Part shown: piece after piece, positions 1-8,991 of the stretch
Position numbering within the stretch: position 1 is the first letter of the stretch
Layout: each line of letters opens with the position of its first letter
Source of the DNA: Micromonospora rhizosphaerae
GTDB taxonomy: Bacteria; Actinomycetota; Actinomycetes; Mycobacteriales; Micromonosporaceae
Length of the DNA: 64,000 nt
Direction of reading: 5' to 3'
Assembly (NCBI RefSeq): GCF_900091465.1
Contig: NZ_FMHV01000002.1
Location: 6,944,001 to 7,008,000, forward strand
Program-made: the position numbers and the translations under genes
The notes under the pieces: generated by a model
Told to the model about the DNA's origin: nothing
What the model saw: the letters and a program-made list of their open reading frames with translations, nothing else
The model's database searches: none

Positions 1-2
1 CG

Positions 3-404
3 CACGCCTCGCACGCGCAGCTGCAGGAGGTCTTCGGCTACCCGGTGATCACCATGCAGCTCGTGGACCCGCGCTTCTACCACCTGGACACCGCGCTCAC
101 CGTGCTCGACGAGCGGACCGTGGCGTACCTGCCGGAGGCGTTCTCGCCCGGCAGCCGCGCGGTGCTGCGCCGGCTCTTCCCGGATGCGATCCACGCCACC
201 ATGGCCGACGCCGAGGTGCTGGGGCTGAACGCGGTCAGCGACGGCAAGCACGTGGTGCTGCCCGCCCAGGCCACCGACCTGGCCGCCAAGCTGCGCGACC
301 GGGGCTACGAGACCATCGGGATCGACCTGTCCGAGCTGCGCAAGGCCGGCGGGGGACCGAAGTGCTGCACGTTGCGACTCCGTCAGGGAAAGGCAGGCAA
401 GTGA
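3..404 (+). CDS. Amidinohydrolase / dimethylargininase-like protein (3' part)
   Basis: The reading frame is open from the window edge, so the N-terminal half lies outside. The visible 133 codons match the C-terminal part of the amidinotransferase / dimethylarginine dimethylaminohydrolase fold. They end in GGGPKCCTLRL, where a Gly-rich turn precedes the cysteine that acts as nucleophile in this family. Such enzymes hydrolyse methylated arginines or related guanidino compounds to citrulline-type products. The TGA stop overlaps the GTG start of rocD in the form GTGA, so the two genes are probably translationally coupled and work in arginine/ornithine breakdown. The catalytic His and Asp cannot be checked, so arginine deiminase or glycine amidinotransferase activity remains possible. 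Confidence 0.75.
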   Translation, partial: HASHAQLQEVFGYPVITMQLVDPRFYHLDTALTVLDERTVAYLPEAFSPGSRAVLRRLFPDAIHATMADAEVLGLNAVSDGKHVVLPAQATDLAAKLRDRGYETIGIDLSELRKAGGGPKCCTLRLRQGKAGK

Positions 405-1618
405 TCGTCGACGACATGCTGCGGACGCCGGGGGCGGTCCGGGACGCTGAACGCTGGACGGCGCACAACTACCACCCGCTGCCCGTGGTGATCTCCTCCG
501 CCGAGGGCTGCTGGCTGACCGACGTGGACGGCCGCCGCTACCTGGACTGCCTGGCCGGCTACTCGGCGCTGAACTTCGGCCACCGGCACCCGAAGCTGAT
601 CGAGGCGGCGCACGCGCAGCTCGACCGGCTCACCCTGACCAGCCGGGCGTTCATCCACGACCAGTTCGCCGACTTCTGCCGCGAGCTCGCCAAGCTCTGC
701 GGCAAAGACCTGGTCCTGCCGATGAACACCGGCGCCGAGGCGGTCGAGACCGGCATCAAGGTGGCCCGCAAGTGGGGCTACCAGGTCAAGGGCGTGACCC
801 CCGGCCAGGCGAACATCGTGGTGGCGGAGGGCAACTTCCACGGCCGGACGACCACCATCGTCAGCTTCTCCACCGACGAGGACGCCCGCGCCGACTTCGG
901 GCCGTACACTCCGGGCTTCACCGTGGTCCCCTACGGTGACCTGGACGCGCTGACCGCGGCGATCGACGAGAACACGGTCGCCGTGCTGCTCGAGCCGATC
1001 CAGGGCGAGCAGGGCGTCGTGGTGCCGCCGGAGGGCTACCTGCCGGGCGTCCGCCGGGTCTGCACCGAGCGCAACGTGCTCTTCATCGCCGACGAGATCC
1101 AGTCCGGCCTGGGCCGGACCGGCGCGACCTTCGCCTGCGACCTGGCGGGCGTCACGCCGGACATGTACCTGCTGGGCAAGGCGCTCGGCGGCGGCATCGT
1201 GCCGGTCTCCGCGGTCGCCGCGGACGCCGACGTGCTGGGCGTGCTCAAGCCCGGCCAGCACGGCTCCACCTTCGGCGGCAACCCGCTGGCCTGCGCGGTG
1301 GCCACCGAGGTGGTCCGGCTGCTGGCCACCGGCGAGTTCCAGCAGCGCTCGGCCGAACTGGGCGAGCGGCTGCACGGCGGCCTCCAGTCGCTGGTCGGCA
1401 AGGGCCTGGTCGCCGTCCGGGGCCGCGGCCTCTGGGCCGGCCTGGACATCGACCCGGCGCTGATGACCGGCCGGCAGGCCTGCGAGCGGCTCATGGAGCA
1501 CGGGATCCTGGCCAAGGACACCCACGGCTCGACCATCCGGCTGGCCCCGCCGCTGGTGATCACCGAGGAGGAGATCGACCACCTCCTGGCCCAGCTCGCC
1601 GCCGTGCTGGCCGGCTGA
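401..1618 (+). CDS. rocD: Ornithine--oxo-acid transaminase
   Basis: A class-III PLP aminotransferase of 405 residues, the usual length. It transfers the delta-amino group of ornithine to 2-oxoglutarate, giving glutamate semialdehyde and glutamate. NTGAEAVE near residue 110 is the PLP phosphate site, the cofactor Asp is in IADEIQSG (about residue 231), and the PLP lysine is in YLLGKALGGG (about residue 260). The GTG start at 401 is chosen over an upstream ATG at 362. It overlaps the preceding stop (GTGA), has a purine-rich stretch AGGGAAAGGCAGG before it, and gives the normal N-terminus. The pairing with an amidinohydrolase gene suggests a catabolic arginine route. Confidence 0.93.
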   Translation: MIVDDMLRTPGAVRDAERWTAHNYHPLPVVISSAEGCWLTDVDGRRYLDCLAGYSALNFGHRHPKLIEAAHAQLDRLTLTSRAFIHDQFADFCRELAKLCGKDLVLPMNTGAEAVETGIKVARKWGYQVKGVTPGQANIVVAEGNFHGRTTTIVSFSTDEDARADFGPYTPGFTVVPYGDLDALTAAIDENTVAVLLEPIQGEQGVVVPPEGYLPGVRRVCTERNVLFIADEIQSGLGRTGATFACDLAGVTPDMYLLGKALGGGIVPVSAVAADADVLGVLKPGQHGSTFGGNPLACAVATEVVRLLATGEFQQRSAELGERLHGGLQSLVGKGLVAVRGRGLWAGLDIDPALMTGRQACERLMEHGILAKDTHGSTIRLAPPLVITEEEIDHLLAQLAAVLAG

Positions 1619-1632
1619 TCTCTGCGTACGGC

Positions 1633-1669
1633 CGAAGGGCGCCGGGACCCGCGGTCCCGGCGCCCTTCG
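1633..1669. terminator. Bidirectional hairpin terminator after rocD
   Basis: Perfect 16-bp inverted repeat (1633-1648 with 1654-1669; loop CCGCG) between the convergent rocD and FHA genes. There is no U-tract, as is common for actinobacterial terminators. Confidence 0.8.
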
Positions 1670-1703
1670 CCGTCCCCGCCGCGTGGCGGGCGTCCGGGAG
1701 CCG

Positions 1704-2852
1704 TCAGGGCCGGGGGAGGCGCATGGTCATGGTGGGGGCCTCGGCCATCACCGAGGTGGGGGTGAAGGGGGCGCCGCTGGGGAGTTCGTCGGCGCGACCG
1801 ATCTGCACCCCGGGGTAGAGCTCGACGATGTCGCCCTCGCTCAGCACCCGGGACTGCTTCGGGGCGAGCGGGACCCGGTCCGGCTCCGCCATCGAGCCGC
1901 TGGGGCGGATGCCCGAGCCGTTGGTGCTCGTGTCGGTCACCACGACCTCGCCCACCCGCAGCTCGAACTGGACGTGGCTGCGGCTGATCCAGCGCCGGGC
2001 CTCGTCGTTGAGCCACTGACCGAGCATGATCCCCTCGGACTGCTCCGGCGCCCGTCCGACCGGCACCGGCTGGGTCTCGGTGAGCACGAACCGGCGCCGG
2101 ACCAGCCCGCCGATCCGCACCGCCAGCACCTCGGTACGCGGCCGCGGCCCGGTGTCGCCGAGCCGGGTGCCGTGCCGGGGACAGACCGGCACGCCGCCCC
2201 GGAGACTGGGTGGCGGCTGCCCGGCCGGGGCTCGGTCCGCCCGGGCCAGGTCGGCGAAGGCCCCACCGCCCCCACCGCCGCCGAAGAGCGCGCAGCCCGG
2301 TTCGGGGCAGCGCCACTGCCGGGCGAGCAGCTTCGCGCCGACCGGTGACCGCGTACCAATGGTCGGGCTCTGCCCGCCGCCGACATGTGCGATGAAGACC
2401 GGGCCACCGGCGCCGGGCACCGGGGCGAGGACGCGGCCGGCCTGCCCGAGCCACGGGTAGCGGCCGCCCAGCCCGTCGAAGCGGACCCGGCTGAGCACCG
2501 GCAGCCCGAGCAGGTCCGCGACCTCCAGCATCCGGTCCCCGGGGTTGTCGAGCACCTCCACCAGGCCGTCGTCGGCCCAGCGGCGGACCACCATCCGCTC
2601 GTTGGAGGTCAGGTCGGCGTCGGAGAGCAGGGCCCGGTGCACGATCGCGTAGACCGGAACGCTGTCCTCCTCCAACTGCCGCGACAGGGCGTCGATCACC
2701 ATGCCGAGCCGGAGGAGGCTGCCCGGGCGGCCGCCGTCGAGATCCTGCCAACGAATCACCTCGGCCAGGTCCACGACGGCCCGGGCCAGCGAGGGGTCGG
2801 TGCAGACCCGGCCCTCGATCGCGTCCAGCACCTTGCTGATCTCGAATCTCAT
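1704..2852 (-). CDS. FHA-domain protein with central zinc-finger-like motif
   Basis: 382 residues. The N-terminal ~130 residues are helical and of no family I recognise. A middle section holds a CxxxxC pair (RCPEPGCALF), a run of seven glycines, and about 40 residues later a CPRH pair, together plausibly one zinc site. The C-terminal ~90 residues are a forkhead-associated domain with the characteristic ISRSHVQFE and DTSTNGSGI motifs, which bind phosphothreonine peptides. This suggests a cytoplasmic partner of a Ser/Thr kinase pathway, but no kinase gene is in the window. The ATG overlaps the stop of the upstream pterin dehydratase gene (ATGA), so the two are co-translated. Confidence 0.8.
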   Translation of the reverse strand: MRFEISKVLDAIEGRVCTDPSLARAVVDLAEVIRWQDLDGGRPGSLLRLGMVIDALSRQLEEDSVPVYAIVHRALLSDADLTSNERMVVRRWADDGLVEVLDNPGDRMLEVADLLGLPVLSRVRFDGLGGRYPWLGQAGRVLAPVPGAGGPVFIAHVGGGQSPTIGTRSPVGAKLLARQWRCPEPGCALFGGGGGGGAFADLARADRAPAGQPPPSLRGGVPVCPRHGTRLGDTGPRPRTEVLAVRIGGLVRRRFVLTETQPVPVGRAPEQSEGIMLGQWLNDEARRWISRSHVQFELRVGEVVVTDTSTNGSGIRPSGSMAEPDRVPLAPKQSRVLSEGDIVELYPGVQIGRADELPSGAPFTPTSVMAEAPTMTMRLPRP

Positions 2853-3142
2853 CGGGCGCTCCGGACGATGTCATCGATCCGCCGAGCCAGCTCCAGGTCA
2901 CGGTGGGTGACCCCACCGGCCGAATGGGTGACGCAGCGGAAGGTCAAGGTCCGCCACCGGATGTCGATGTCGGGATGGTGGTCGAGTTCCTCGGCCGCCG
3001 CGGCGACCCGGTCGACCACCGCGATGGCGTCCGGGAAGCTGCCCAGCTCGACGGTACGGCTGATCCCGGCCGGATCGCCCGACCAGTCCGCCAGCCCGCC
3101 CAGCTCGTCTCGCACCGCCTCCGCGGTGAGCACGTCTGCCAT
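2849..3142 (-). CDS. 4a-hydroxytetrahydrobiopterin dehydratase (PCD/DCoH family)
   Basis: 97 residues, full length for the family. The diagnostic active-site signature is complete: LDHHPDIDIRW (histidines 55 and 56), followed by THSAGGVTHRDLELA with His73 and an acidic residue. The enzyme dehydrates the 4a-carbinolamine of tetrahydropterin. In bacteria without aromatic amino acid hydroxylases its role is often in molybdopterin or folate side-reactions, so the substrate here is not certain. No pterin-dependent hydroxylase is nearby. A TAGGGT box ends 6 nt before the ATG, pointing to a leaderless mRNA that continues into the FHA gene. Confidence 0.9.
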   Translation of the reverse strand: MADVLTAEAVRDELGGLADWSGDPAGISRTVELGSFPDAIAVVDRVAAAAEELDHHPDIDIRWRTLTFRCVTHSAGGVTHRDLELARRIDDIVRSAR

Positions 3143-3148
3143 GCGACG

Positions 3149-3154
3149 ACCCTA
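3149..3154 (-). promoter_or_regulatory. -10 box TAGGGT, leaderless start of the dehydratase gene
   Basis: TAGGGT on the minus strand ends 6 nt upstream of the ATG at 3142. There is no Shine-Dalgarno sequence, so transcription probably starts at the start codon. Confidence 0.6.
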
Positions 3155-3247
3155 CCGGTGCGCTCTCCCGGGGGCTCGGTCCGCCACGTCCCTGAGCAGC
3201 GGGGGGGCCCAGAGAGCGGCCACCGCACGGGGCGCAGCGGCGCGGCG

Positions 3248-6200
3248 TCAACCCATCCGGCCGACCGCGGCCCGCAGTCGGGCCAGGTCCCGCCGGCGCC
3301 GCTCGTAGGTGGCGGCCAGCCCGATCAGCGCCAGTCCGCCGAGGGCGAGGAAGATCCACCGGGGCAGCAGGTCCCAGCCGCGGACCAGCTCGTGCAGCGC
3401 GAGCGGAACCAGCGCGGCCGCGCCGAGCAGGACCGGCGCCTGCCAGCGCCGGACCGCGCCGACAAGCACCGCGACGAGCGCGGCGACGCCGAGCGCCAGC
3501 CGCCGCCACGGCTGCGGGTCCGGTGCCACCAGCACCGACACCAGGCTGGGCAGCAGCGCCGCGCCGAGCCCCGGCCCGAACGCCAGCCAGCTGTTCAGGC
3601 CCGGCCGGGTACGCAGCGCGACCAGGCCCGCGGCGAGGGCGAGGCCGGCCGCCGGCACCGTGTACGCCTCCAGCAGCACCACCCCGCCGGCGGCCAGCAG
3701 CAGCCACGCGCCGAGCAGTTCGCTGCCGCCCGCGATGCCGGCGAAGACCCACCGCCGGGACGTCGACTCACCCCGCCGCAGCACCCGCAGCGCCACGGCC
3801 GCACCCCAAAGGACGGAGACCGCCGCCGCGTGCCGCAGCGCGCCATCGGTCAGCAGCAGCGCCACCAGGGCCACGGCCTGGGCCGCCGCCTCCATCGCCA
3901 CGCCGACCGCAGGCTCGCGGGCGGCCAGCACGGGCGCCGCGAACAGGACGAGCGCCCCCACCGCCAACACCGCGAAGGCCGCGGTCCGCAGCGGCAGCCC
4001 GCCGGCCAGCGACGCGGTCACCGCGAAGCTGGCCGCCGTCAGCACCGTCACCAGCCAGCCGACGAGCCGGGTGCCGGATTCCCGCCCGGCCGCCCCGACG
4101 ACCGCCCCGGCCACCACCAGCGCGCCCAGGCCGGCGAGCGTCCCGGCCCGGGTGGCGACCAGGCCGCCCAGCCCCGGTCCCGCCAGCACCAGCCCCACCG
4201 CCGCCGCGACGGGCGTCAGCGGCGAACGCGACGCGGCGACCGCGGCGGCCAGCAGCGCGGCCACCCCGGCGCCGAAGGCGGCGGCCGGCACCAGCGGCCA
4301 GGGCGCGCCGGCCGCCACCAGCAGCACCGGCAGCGCGACCGCGGCGAACGGCAGCGCGGCCAGCACAGGCAGCATCCCCCGCCCGCCGCGCGCCATCACG
4401 GCGTACGCGGTCGCGGCCACTGCCAGCACCAACAGCGCCGACCCGGTGGGGAGGGCACCCGGCACCCGCTCGACCGGGGGGATCCCGGACCAGGGCCGGA
4501 CGGGCAGGCCGGCCAGCACCCGGAGGGAGACCGGCGCGGCGGTGAACACGGCGACCACCACCAGCCCGGCAGCGACCCACCGCAGCGCGACGCCCGGCCG
4601 CACTCTCCCGCCGGCCAGGACCGCCAGCAGCGCGGCAAGCGCGGCGTAGAGCGCCACCGGCTCCGCGCCCGGTACGACCAGCGGCCCGATGCCGACCAGC
4701 GCGAGGGCGACAGCGAGCCCGGTCGAGGCGTACCCGTGCAGGTCCGGCCAGTATCGACGGACGGCGAGCGACCCGGCCGCCAGCAGCCCGGCGGCGGCGA
4801 ACGCGGCCCGGGCCTGCCACCACGGCGGCGACCCGGCGGCGATCAGCCCGACCGCCGCACCGGCCGGTACGGCCAGCAGCGCCGCCACCAACGCCACCCC
4901 GGCGACGACCGGCTGGACGCCAACGCCCCGCCGGCCCTGGGCCGCCACGGCGAGACCGACGACCGCCGCGACGGCGAGTGCCGCCCCCGCACCGGCCGGA
5001 TCGGCCAGCCCCACCAGCAACGCGTGGCCGAGCAGGGCGGCCCCGGCGACGGCCGGGGCCAGCACCGCCGGGTACCGCCGATGCGGTCGGACCACCGCGG
5101 CCAGCAGCAGCGCCGACGCCGACAGCAGATCCGCCGCCACCACCACCGGCCATCCGGTGGGCGCGATCGCCGGGGCGGCCAGGACGGCCAGCGCGCCGCC
5201 CGCCACGGCGACGACCGGCCAGGCGGGCCGGGGCAGCAGCAGCGCCACCGCCCCGGTGGTCAGCAGCACCGCGACCGGCAGTTGCCAGCCCCAGTGCAGC
5301 GTCGGGCCGGCCGGGGCGCCCTGCCAGGGCGGCACCGACCGGACGACCGCGGCGCCGGCGAGGACGGCGACGGTCACCGTGACGAACTGGGCCAGTCCCC
5401 CGGCGACCACCAGCGCCCCGACCCGGGGCCCGGTACGCAGCCGCTCCGGCAGCGCCCGGACCGCCCCGGCCAGGACGGCCACCACCAACCCGGCCGACAC
5501 CAGCAGCAGCCCGGGACGCAGCACGGCGACCGGCCGGAGCAGCGCGGTGGCGAGCACCGGCACCAGCAACCCGGCGGCGACCATCCGATGTGTCCGGCCC
5601 CCGGCCAGCAGCGCGCCGCACAGCAGCGCCAGCGCCACCAGCACCAGCGGGCCGCCGGCCAGCAGGGGCGTACCGGCCGCCCGTCCCCGGGCCAGCGGCA
5701 CCAGCGCGTACCCGGCCGCGATCGCCAGCGCGACCCCGTGGCCGACCCAGCCGAGCACCCGCCCGGCGACCACCGCCGCGGACACCCCCGGCGCGGCGAC
5801 CGGTCCCCCGCCGGCCGCCGCTCCCCCGATCGGCCGGGCGGGATCCGCCGGCCCCGCACCGGCCACCCCGCCCCGGTTCCGCAGGGCGACCACCACCGCG
5901 AGGTCACCCAGCGCCACCCCGGTGAACACCACGGCCCAACCGGCCGCCGACGGCCGGGCCTCGATCGCGAGCATCGGCAGCACCGGCTGCCCGGCCAGCA
6001 GCGCCGCGAACCACGGCACGGTCAGCCGGCTGAGCCGGGCGTACCCGGCGGCGGCCAGCGCGGTGAGCCCCACGACCATCGCGGCGTACCGGGTCCTCGG
6101 CCAGCCGGCCACCCCGAACAGGTCCACGGTCCAGGCGGCGTACCCGTCGAGGAGCACCAGCAGCAGCCCCACCGCGGCGAACGTCTCGGCGGTGCCGCGC

Positions 6201-6712
6201 AGCCCGCGCCGGGCGGCGATCAGCGGCACGGCCAGCGCGAGCGCGGTGAACGCGGCCAGGATCAGCGCCCGACCGGCCACCCCGACGGCCGCCCAGGCGA
6301 CAGCGGTGAAGACCACCGCCGCGGTGCCGAGGAGCAGCCCGCCGAGGACGAAGAGCAGACCCTGCACGGTCCGGGTCGAGGTCTCCGGTCGACCCGGGAT
6401 GACCTGCGCCGCGGGCACGATCGGCGGCGCGGGGCGGGACGGGGCCGGCGGCACCGAGCCTGGCGCCGGGATCTCGGCGCGGATCAGGACCACCAGCTCC
6501 GCCCGGCGCTGCCGGGTCACCTGGAGCCGATCCAGCAGGTCCTGGTACCTCCGTCGCGCCCGCTCCAGCTCCGCCCCCAGCGACACGATCTCCTGGTCCA
6601 GCCGGACCACCTCGGCTGCGGGCGGGTAGGGCGGGCGACCGCAGCCGGGGCAGCCGGAGGCAAGGTCGGCGGGAGCGCCGCAGCCGGGACAGGGGTAGCC
6701 GGTGTTCTCCAC
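3248..6712 (-). CDS. Giant multi-spanning membrane protein with N-terminal zinc ribbon (SCO7613-like)
   Basis: 1154 residues. The N-terminus has four CxxC-type cysteines (YPCPGCGAP and SGCPGCGRP), a likely zinc ribbon. A charged helix follows (about residues 30-70, coiled-coil-like), then a Pro-rich linker, then roughly 1000 residues of very hydrophobic Ala/Leu/Val/Gly sequence that could form 30 or more membrane helices. It resembles proteins annotated as SCO7613 C-terminal domain membrane proteins; no function is known to me. The GTG start at 6712 places the zinc ribbon at the N-terminus, and a GATGCT -10-like box lies 6 nt upstream. Longer frames running to 6988 overlap cutA and are not credible. 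The opposite strand also has a long open frame, a by-product of GC-rich codon use. Confidence 0.78.
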   Translation of the reverse strand: MENTGYPCPGCGAPADLASGCPGCGRPPYPPAAEVVRLDQEIVSLGAELERARRRYQDLLDRLQVTRQRRAELVVLIRAEIPAPGSVPPAPSRPAPPIVPAAQVIPGRPETSTRTVQGLLFVLGGLLLGTAAVVFTAVAWAAVGVAGRALILAAFTALALAVPLIAARRGLRGTAETFAAVGLLLVLLDGYAAWTVDLFGVAGWPRTRYAAMVVGLTALAAAGYARLSRLTVPWFAALLAGQPVLPMLAIEARPSAAGWAVVFTGVALGDLAVVVALRNRGGVAGAGPADPARPIGGAAAGGGPVAAPGVSAAVVAGRVLGWVGHGVALAIAAGYALVPLARGRAAGTPLLAGGPLVLVALALLCGALLAGGRTHRMVAAGLLVPVLATALLRPVAVLRPGLLLVSAGLVVAVLAGAVRALPERLRTGPRVGALVVAGGLAQFVTVTVAVLAGAAVVRSVPPWQGAPAGPTLHWGWQLPVAVLLTTGAVALLLPRPAWPVVAVAGGALAVLAAPAIAPTGWPVVVAADLLSASALLLAAVVRPHRRYPAVLAPAVAGAALLGHALLVGLADPAGAGAALAVAAVVGLAVAAQGRRGVGVQPVVAGVALVAALLAVPAGAAVGLIAAGSPPWWQARAAFAAAGLLAAGSLAVRRYWPDLHGYASTGLAVALALVGIGPLVVPGAEPVALYAALAALLAVLAGGRVRPGVALRWVAAGLVVVAVFTAAPVSLRVLAGLPVRPWSGIPPVERVPGALPTGSALLVLAVAATAYAVMARGGRGMLPVLAALPFAAVALPVLLVAAGAPWPLVPAAAFGAGVAALLAAAVAASRSPLTPVAAAVGLVLAGPGLGGLVATRAGTLAGLGALVVAGAVVGAAGRESGTRLVGWLVTVLTAASFAVTASLAGGLPLRTAAFAVLAVGALVLFAAPVLAAREPAVGVAMEAAAQAVALVALLLTDGALRHAAAVSVLWGAAVALRVLRRGESTSRRWVFAGIAGGSELLGAWLLLAAGGVVLLEAYTVPAAGLALAAGLVALRTRPGLNSWLAFGPGLGAALLPSLVSVLVAPDPQPWRRLALGVAALVAVLVGAVRRWQAPVLLGAAALVPLALHELVRGWDLLPRWIFLALGGLALIGLAATYERRRRDLARLRAAVGRMG

Positions 6713-6759
6713 GCGGCCAGCATCGTGGCCGGACGGCCGGCCGCCAAGAGTGCGCGTAC

Positions 6760-7080
6760 CTAGGGACGGGTGTGCTCGTGCAGCCAGGCCGAGTAGTCGG
6801 GGTTGGCGCTCTCCACCCGGGTCACCAGGATCTCCGGCACCTCGTACGGGTGGTTGGCGCGGAGCTGGTCGACCAGGGCGGCCACCCGGTCGGGCGCGGT
6901 CTTGAACTGCACCGGCCACTCGGCCGTGGTCTCCATCGCCGACTTCCACCAGTAGGTGCTGTCCACCTGCCCGCCGACCCGGGCGCACGCCGCCAGCCGC
7001 CCGGCCACGGCCGTGGCCGCCAGCACGTCCGCGACGGAGCGCGCGTCCACCATCGTCGTCACCACGCAGATCTGCTCCAC
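6760..7080 (-). CDS. cutA: Divalent-cation tolerance protein CutA
   Basis: 106 residues, the full length of this trimeric cytoplasmic family. Characteristic segments include VVTTMVDARSVADVLA at the start, RLAACARVGGQVDSTYWW in the middle and HPYEVPEIL near the end. CutA was linked to copper tolerance in E. coli, but its biochemical role is unsettled. The GTG start at 7080 is preceded by TAGGGT with a 6-nt gap and no ribosome binding site, so it is probably leaderless. It sits 47 bp upstream of the giant membrane protein gene on the same strand. Confidence 0.93.
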   Translation of the reverse strand: MEQICVVTTMVDARSVADVLAATAVAGRLAACARVGGQVDSTYWWKSAMETTAEWPVQFKTAPDRVAALVDQLRANHPYEVPEILVTRVESANPDYSAWLHEHTRP

Positions 7081-7086
7081 GAGCGC

Positions 7087-7092
7087 ACCCTA
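7087..7092 (-). promoter_or_regulatory. -10 box TAGGGT, leaderless cutA
   Basis: TAGGGT ends 6 nt before the GTG start of cutA on the minus strand. Confidence 0.6.
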
Positions 7093-7132
7093 CGCGGAAT
7101 CCCCACCCATCCGGTCGACTCCGGCCGGCGGG

Positions 7133-8155
7133 TCAGCGGGTGGCGACGCCGTCCCGGTTGGCCGCGATCCACTCGTCGATCCGGGTCCACCAGTCGAAGA
7201 GCCATTCGATGCGCTTTTGCCTGTCGGCGGGGACCTCCTCCGGCGGGACCGACCAGAACCGCATCACGATCCGCTTGTCCATCGGCAGCTCCCGCCAGAC
7301 GTCGGTCACGGTCAGCATCCGGTCCAGCCCGGTGTGTGCCACGAAGATCACGCCAGCGTCCGGGGCGGCGTCGAGGGCGGCGAGCAGTCCGCCGGGCTGC
7401 GGAGCCAGCACGTGCTGCATCCGCTCCGCGCGCCGCGCCATCCGTTCCAGCCCGAGCGCGCGCAGCCGGGCGATGGCCCGCAGCCGCCGGCGCGGGGTGA
7501 AGTTGCCGCCCTCCGGAAAGATCACGAACGCGTCGTCGTCGTCCAGGTCGGACGCGAGGTGGCCGATCTGCGCGATCACCGACTCCCGACCGTCCGGCCC
7601 GGGTGCGATGAAGCGGTTGGGCAGCCGGTTCAGCATCACGTCGATCGCCGGGTCCCACTGCAGGCTCTCCTTGAGCACGATCCGGGGCTCCCGGTGGAAC
7701 CAGTTCACCAGCGCGTGGATCAGGATGAACGAGTCACCGGGCCCCGCGTGCCGGCAGAGCACCAGCTCCGGCCGGCCGGGCAGCGCGGTGTCCGGGTCCG
7801 CGCCGATCACGTCGATGCGCAGCCGCAGCGTCCACCGGGCCTGCCAGAACAGCACCCGGAGGAACCACCCGGCCAACCGGTAGTGCGCCCGCTGGAACGC
7901 CGGTGACCGCTTGCGGGTTCCGAACCCGGAGGCCACCCAGAGGGCGAAGAGGGCGAGCAGCGCGGCCGCGTCCCAGACCAGGTAGACCGCGCCGATCCAG
8001 AGCAGACGCAGCGGTCGGAGCCGGCCGGGCACCAGCGGCGAGCCGGCCAGCGCGAGCAGCGCCCAGACCGGCAGTGTGGTCAGCAGCGCCGCCGCGAGCA
8101 GCACCACGCCGGGAGCCAGCAGCAACCGGCGCACCCACCGCGGCGGCAACGGCAT
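7133..8155 (-). CDS. Lysophospholipid acyltransferase-like membrane protein
   Basis: 340 residues. Two or three hydrophobic helices occupy roughly residues 8-80, followed by a soluble domain with the acyltransferase signature CRHAGPGDSF (HxxxxD) near residue 145 and FVIFPEGGNF further on, equivalent to the substrate-binding EGT block of PlsC enzymes. The expected reaction is acyl transfer to a lysophospholipid or other hydroxyl at the membrane. The ATG at 8155 overlaps the stop of the upstream patatin gene by one base (TGATG), so the pair is co-translated. A phospholipase next to an acyltransferase suggests membrane-lipid remodelling. The substrate is not deducible. Confidence 0.8.
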   Translation of the reverse strand: MPLPPRWVRRLLLAPGVVLLAAALLTTLPVWALLALAGSPLVPGRLRPLRLLWIGAVYLVWDAAALLALFALWVASGFGTRKRSPAFQRAHYRLAGWFLRVLFWQARWTLRLRIDVIGADPDTALPGRPELVLCRHAGPGDSFILIHALVNWFHREPRIVLKESLQWDPAIDVMLNRLPNRFIAPGPDGRESVIAQIGHLASDLDDDDAFVIFPEGGNFTPRRRLRAIARLRALGLERMARRAERMQHVLAPQPGGLLAALDAAPDAGVIFVAHTGLDRMLTVTDVWRELPMDKRIVMRFWSVPPEEVPADRQKRIEWLFDWWTRIDEWIAANRDGVATR

Positions 8156-8991
8156 CAGCGGTCCAGCTGTTGGGTCGCGAGGTAGTGCCGGGAGGCGGTG
8201 TACGCGCGGCTGATCCGCCGCCCCACCGCCGCCATGTCCCGGTACGCCCATGGGCTGTCGTCGCGCGGACTCCCGCCCCCGGTGGGCAGCACGTGCACCT
8301 CCACCTCGTCGGGCAGGGCCGCCATCTCCCGGGCGAACCGGTGCCGCCGGGCGATCTCGAAGGCGACCTGGGCGATCTCCCAGGGCCGCCGGGGCGGGCT
8401 CAGCTCCCGCTCGATCCGCCCCACCTGCAGCACGAAGATTCTCGTCGCGCCGGCCGCGACCGCCTCGCCGATCGGGATGGAGTTGACGATCCCGCCGTCA
8501 ACGTAGTGCTGGCCGTCGATCTCGGTCGGTGGCAGCAGCCCCGGCACCGAGGCGGAGGCGAGCACCGCCGGCACCAGCGGTCCGCGGTGGAACCAGTGCT
8601 CGGCGGCCCGCTCGATGTGCGCCGCGCAGCAGCGGAACGGCACCTTCAGGTCGGCGAAGGTGGTCTCCTCGCCCAGCTCGCTCTCGAGCAGCCGGCGCAA
8701 CGGCCGGGGCGAGTGCAGGTGGGTACGGGCGGCGAAACGGCGCAGCTGCCGGGCCACCGAGTCGCCGTACACCTCGCTCGCCTCGGGGGAGGCCCAGAGC
8801 CGGACCAGTCGGTCGGTGACCGCCTCGGACGGGTCAGCCGCGACCAGGGCGCCGTTGACCGCCCCGATCGAGGTGCCGAGCACCATGTCCGGCCGGATCC
8901 GGGCCCGGAACAGGGCACGGAGCATGCCCACCTCGACCGCGCCGAGCACTCCCCCGCCGCCGAGCACGAACGCCACCGGACCGCCAACCAT
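8155..8991 (-). CDS. Patatin-like phospholipase
   Basis: 278 residues from the chosen start. The catalytic pieces are all visible: the glycine-rich oxyanion loop LGGGGVLGA (residues 10-17), the nucleophile serine in GTSIG (about residue 41) and the Asp in YVDGGIVNS. Patatins hydrolyse acyl esters of membrane lipids. The ATG at 8991 is preferred over a GTG at 9036 or an ATG at 9000, because AGGA at 9000-9003 lies 8 nt upstream and the conserved fold begins at once. The downstream acyltransferase overlaps its stop codon. Confidence 0.85.
   Translation of the reverse strand: MVGGPVAFVLGGGGVLGAVEVGMLRALFRARIRPDMVLGTSIGAVNGALVAADPSEAVTDRLVRLWASPEASEVYGDSVARQLRRFAARTHLHSPRPLRRLLESELGEETTFADLKVPFRCCAAHIERAAEHWFHRGPLVPAVLASASVPGLLPPTEIDGQHYVDGGIVNSIPIGEAVAAGATRIFVLQVGRIERELSPPRRPWEIAQVAFEIARRHRFAREMAALPDEVEVHVLPTGGGSPRDDSPWAYRDMAAVGRRISRAYTASRHYLATQQLDR

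Noticed and set aside
2903..6763. Very long open frame on the plus strand opposite the giant membrane protein
   Set aside because: Its product is low-complexity Arg/Gln/Pro/Gly sequence, typical of antisense frames in GC-rich genes. The minus strand gives membrane helices and a zinc ribbon.
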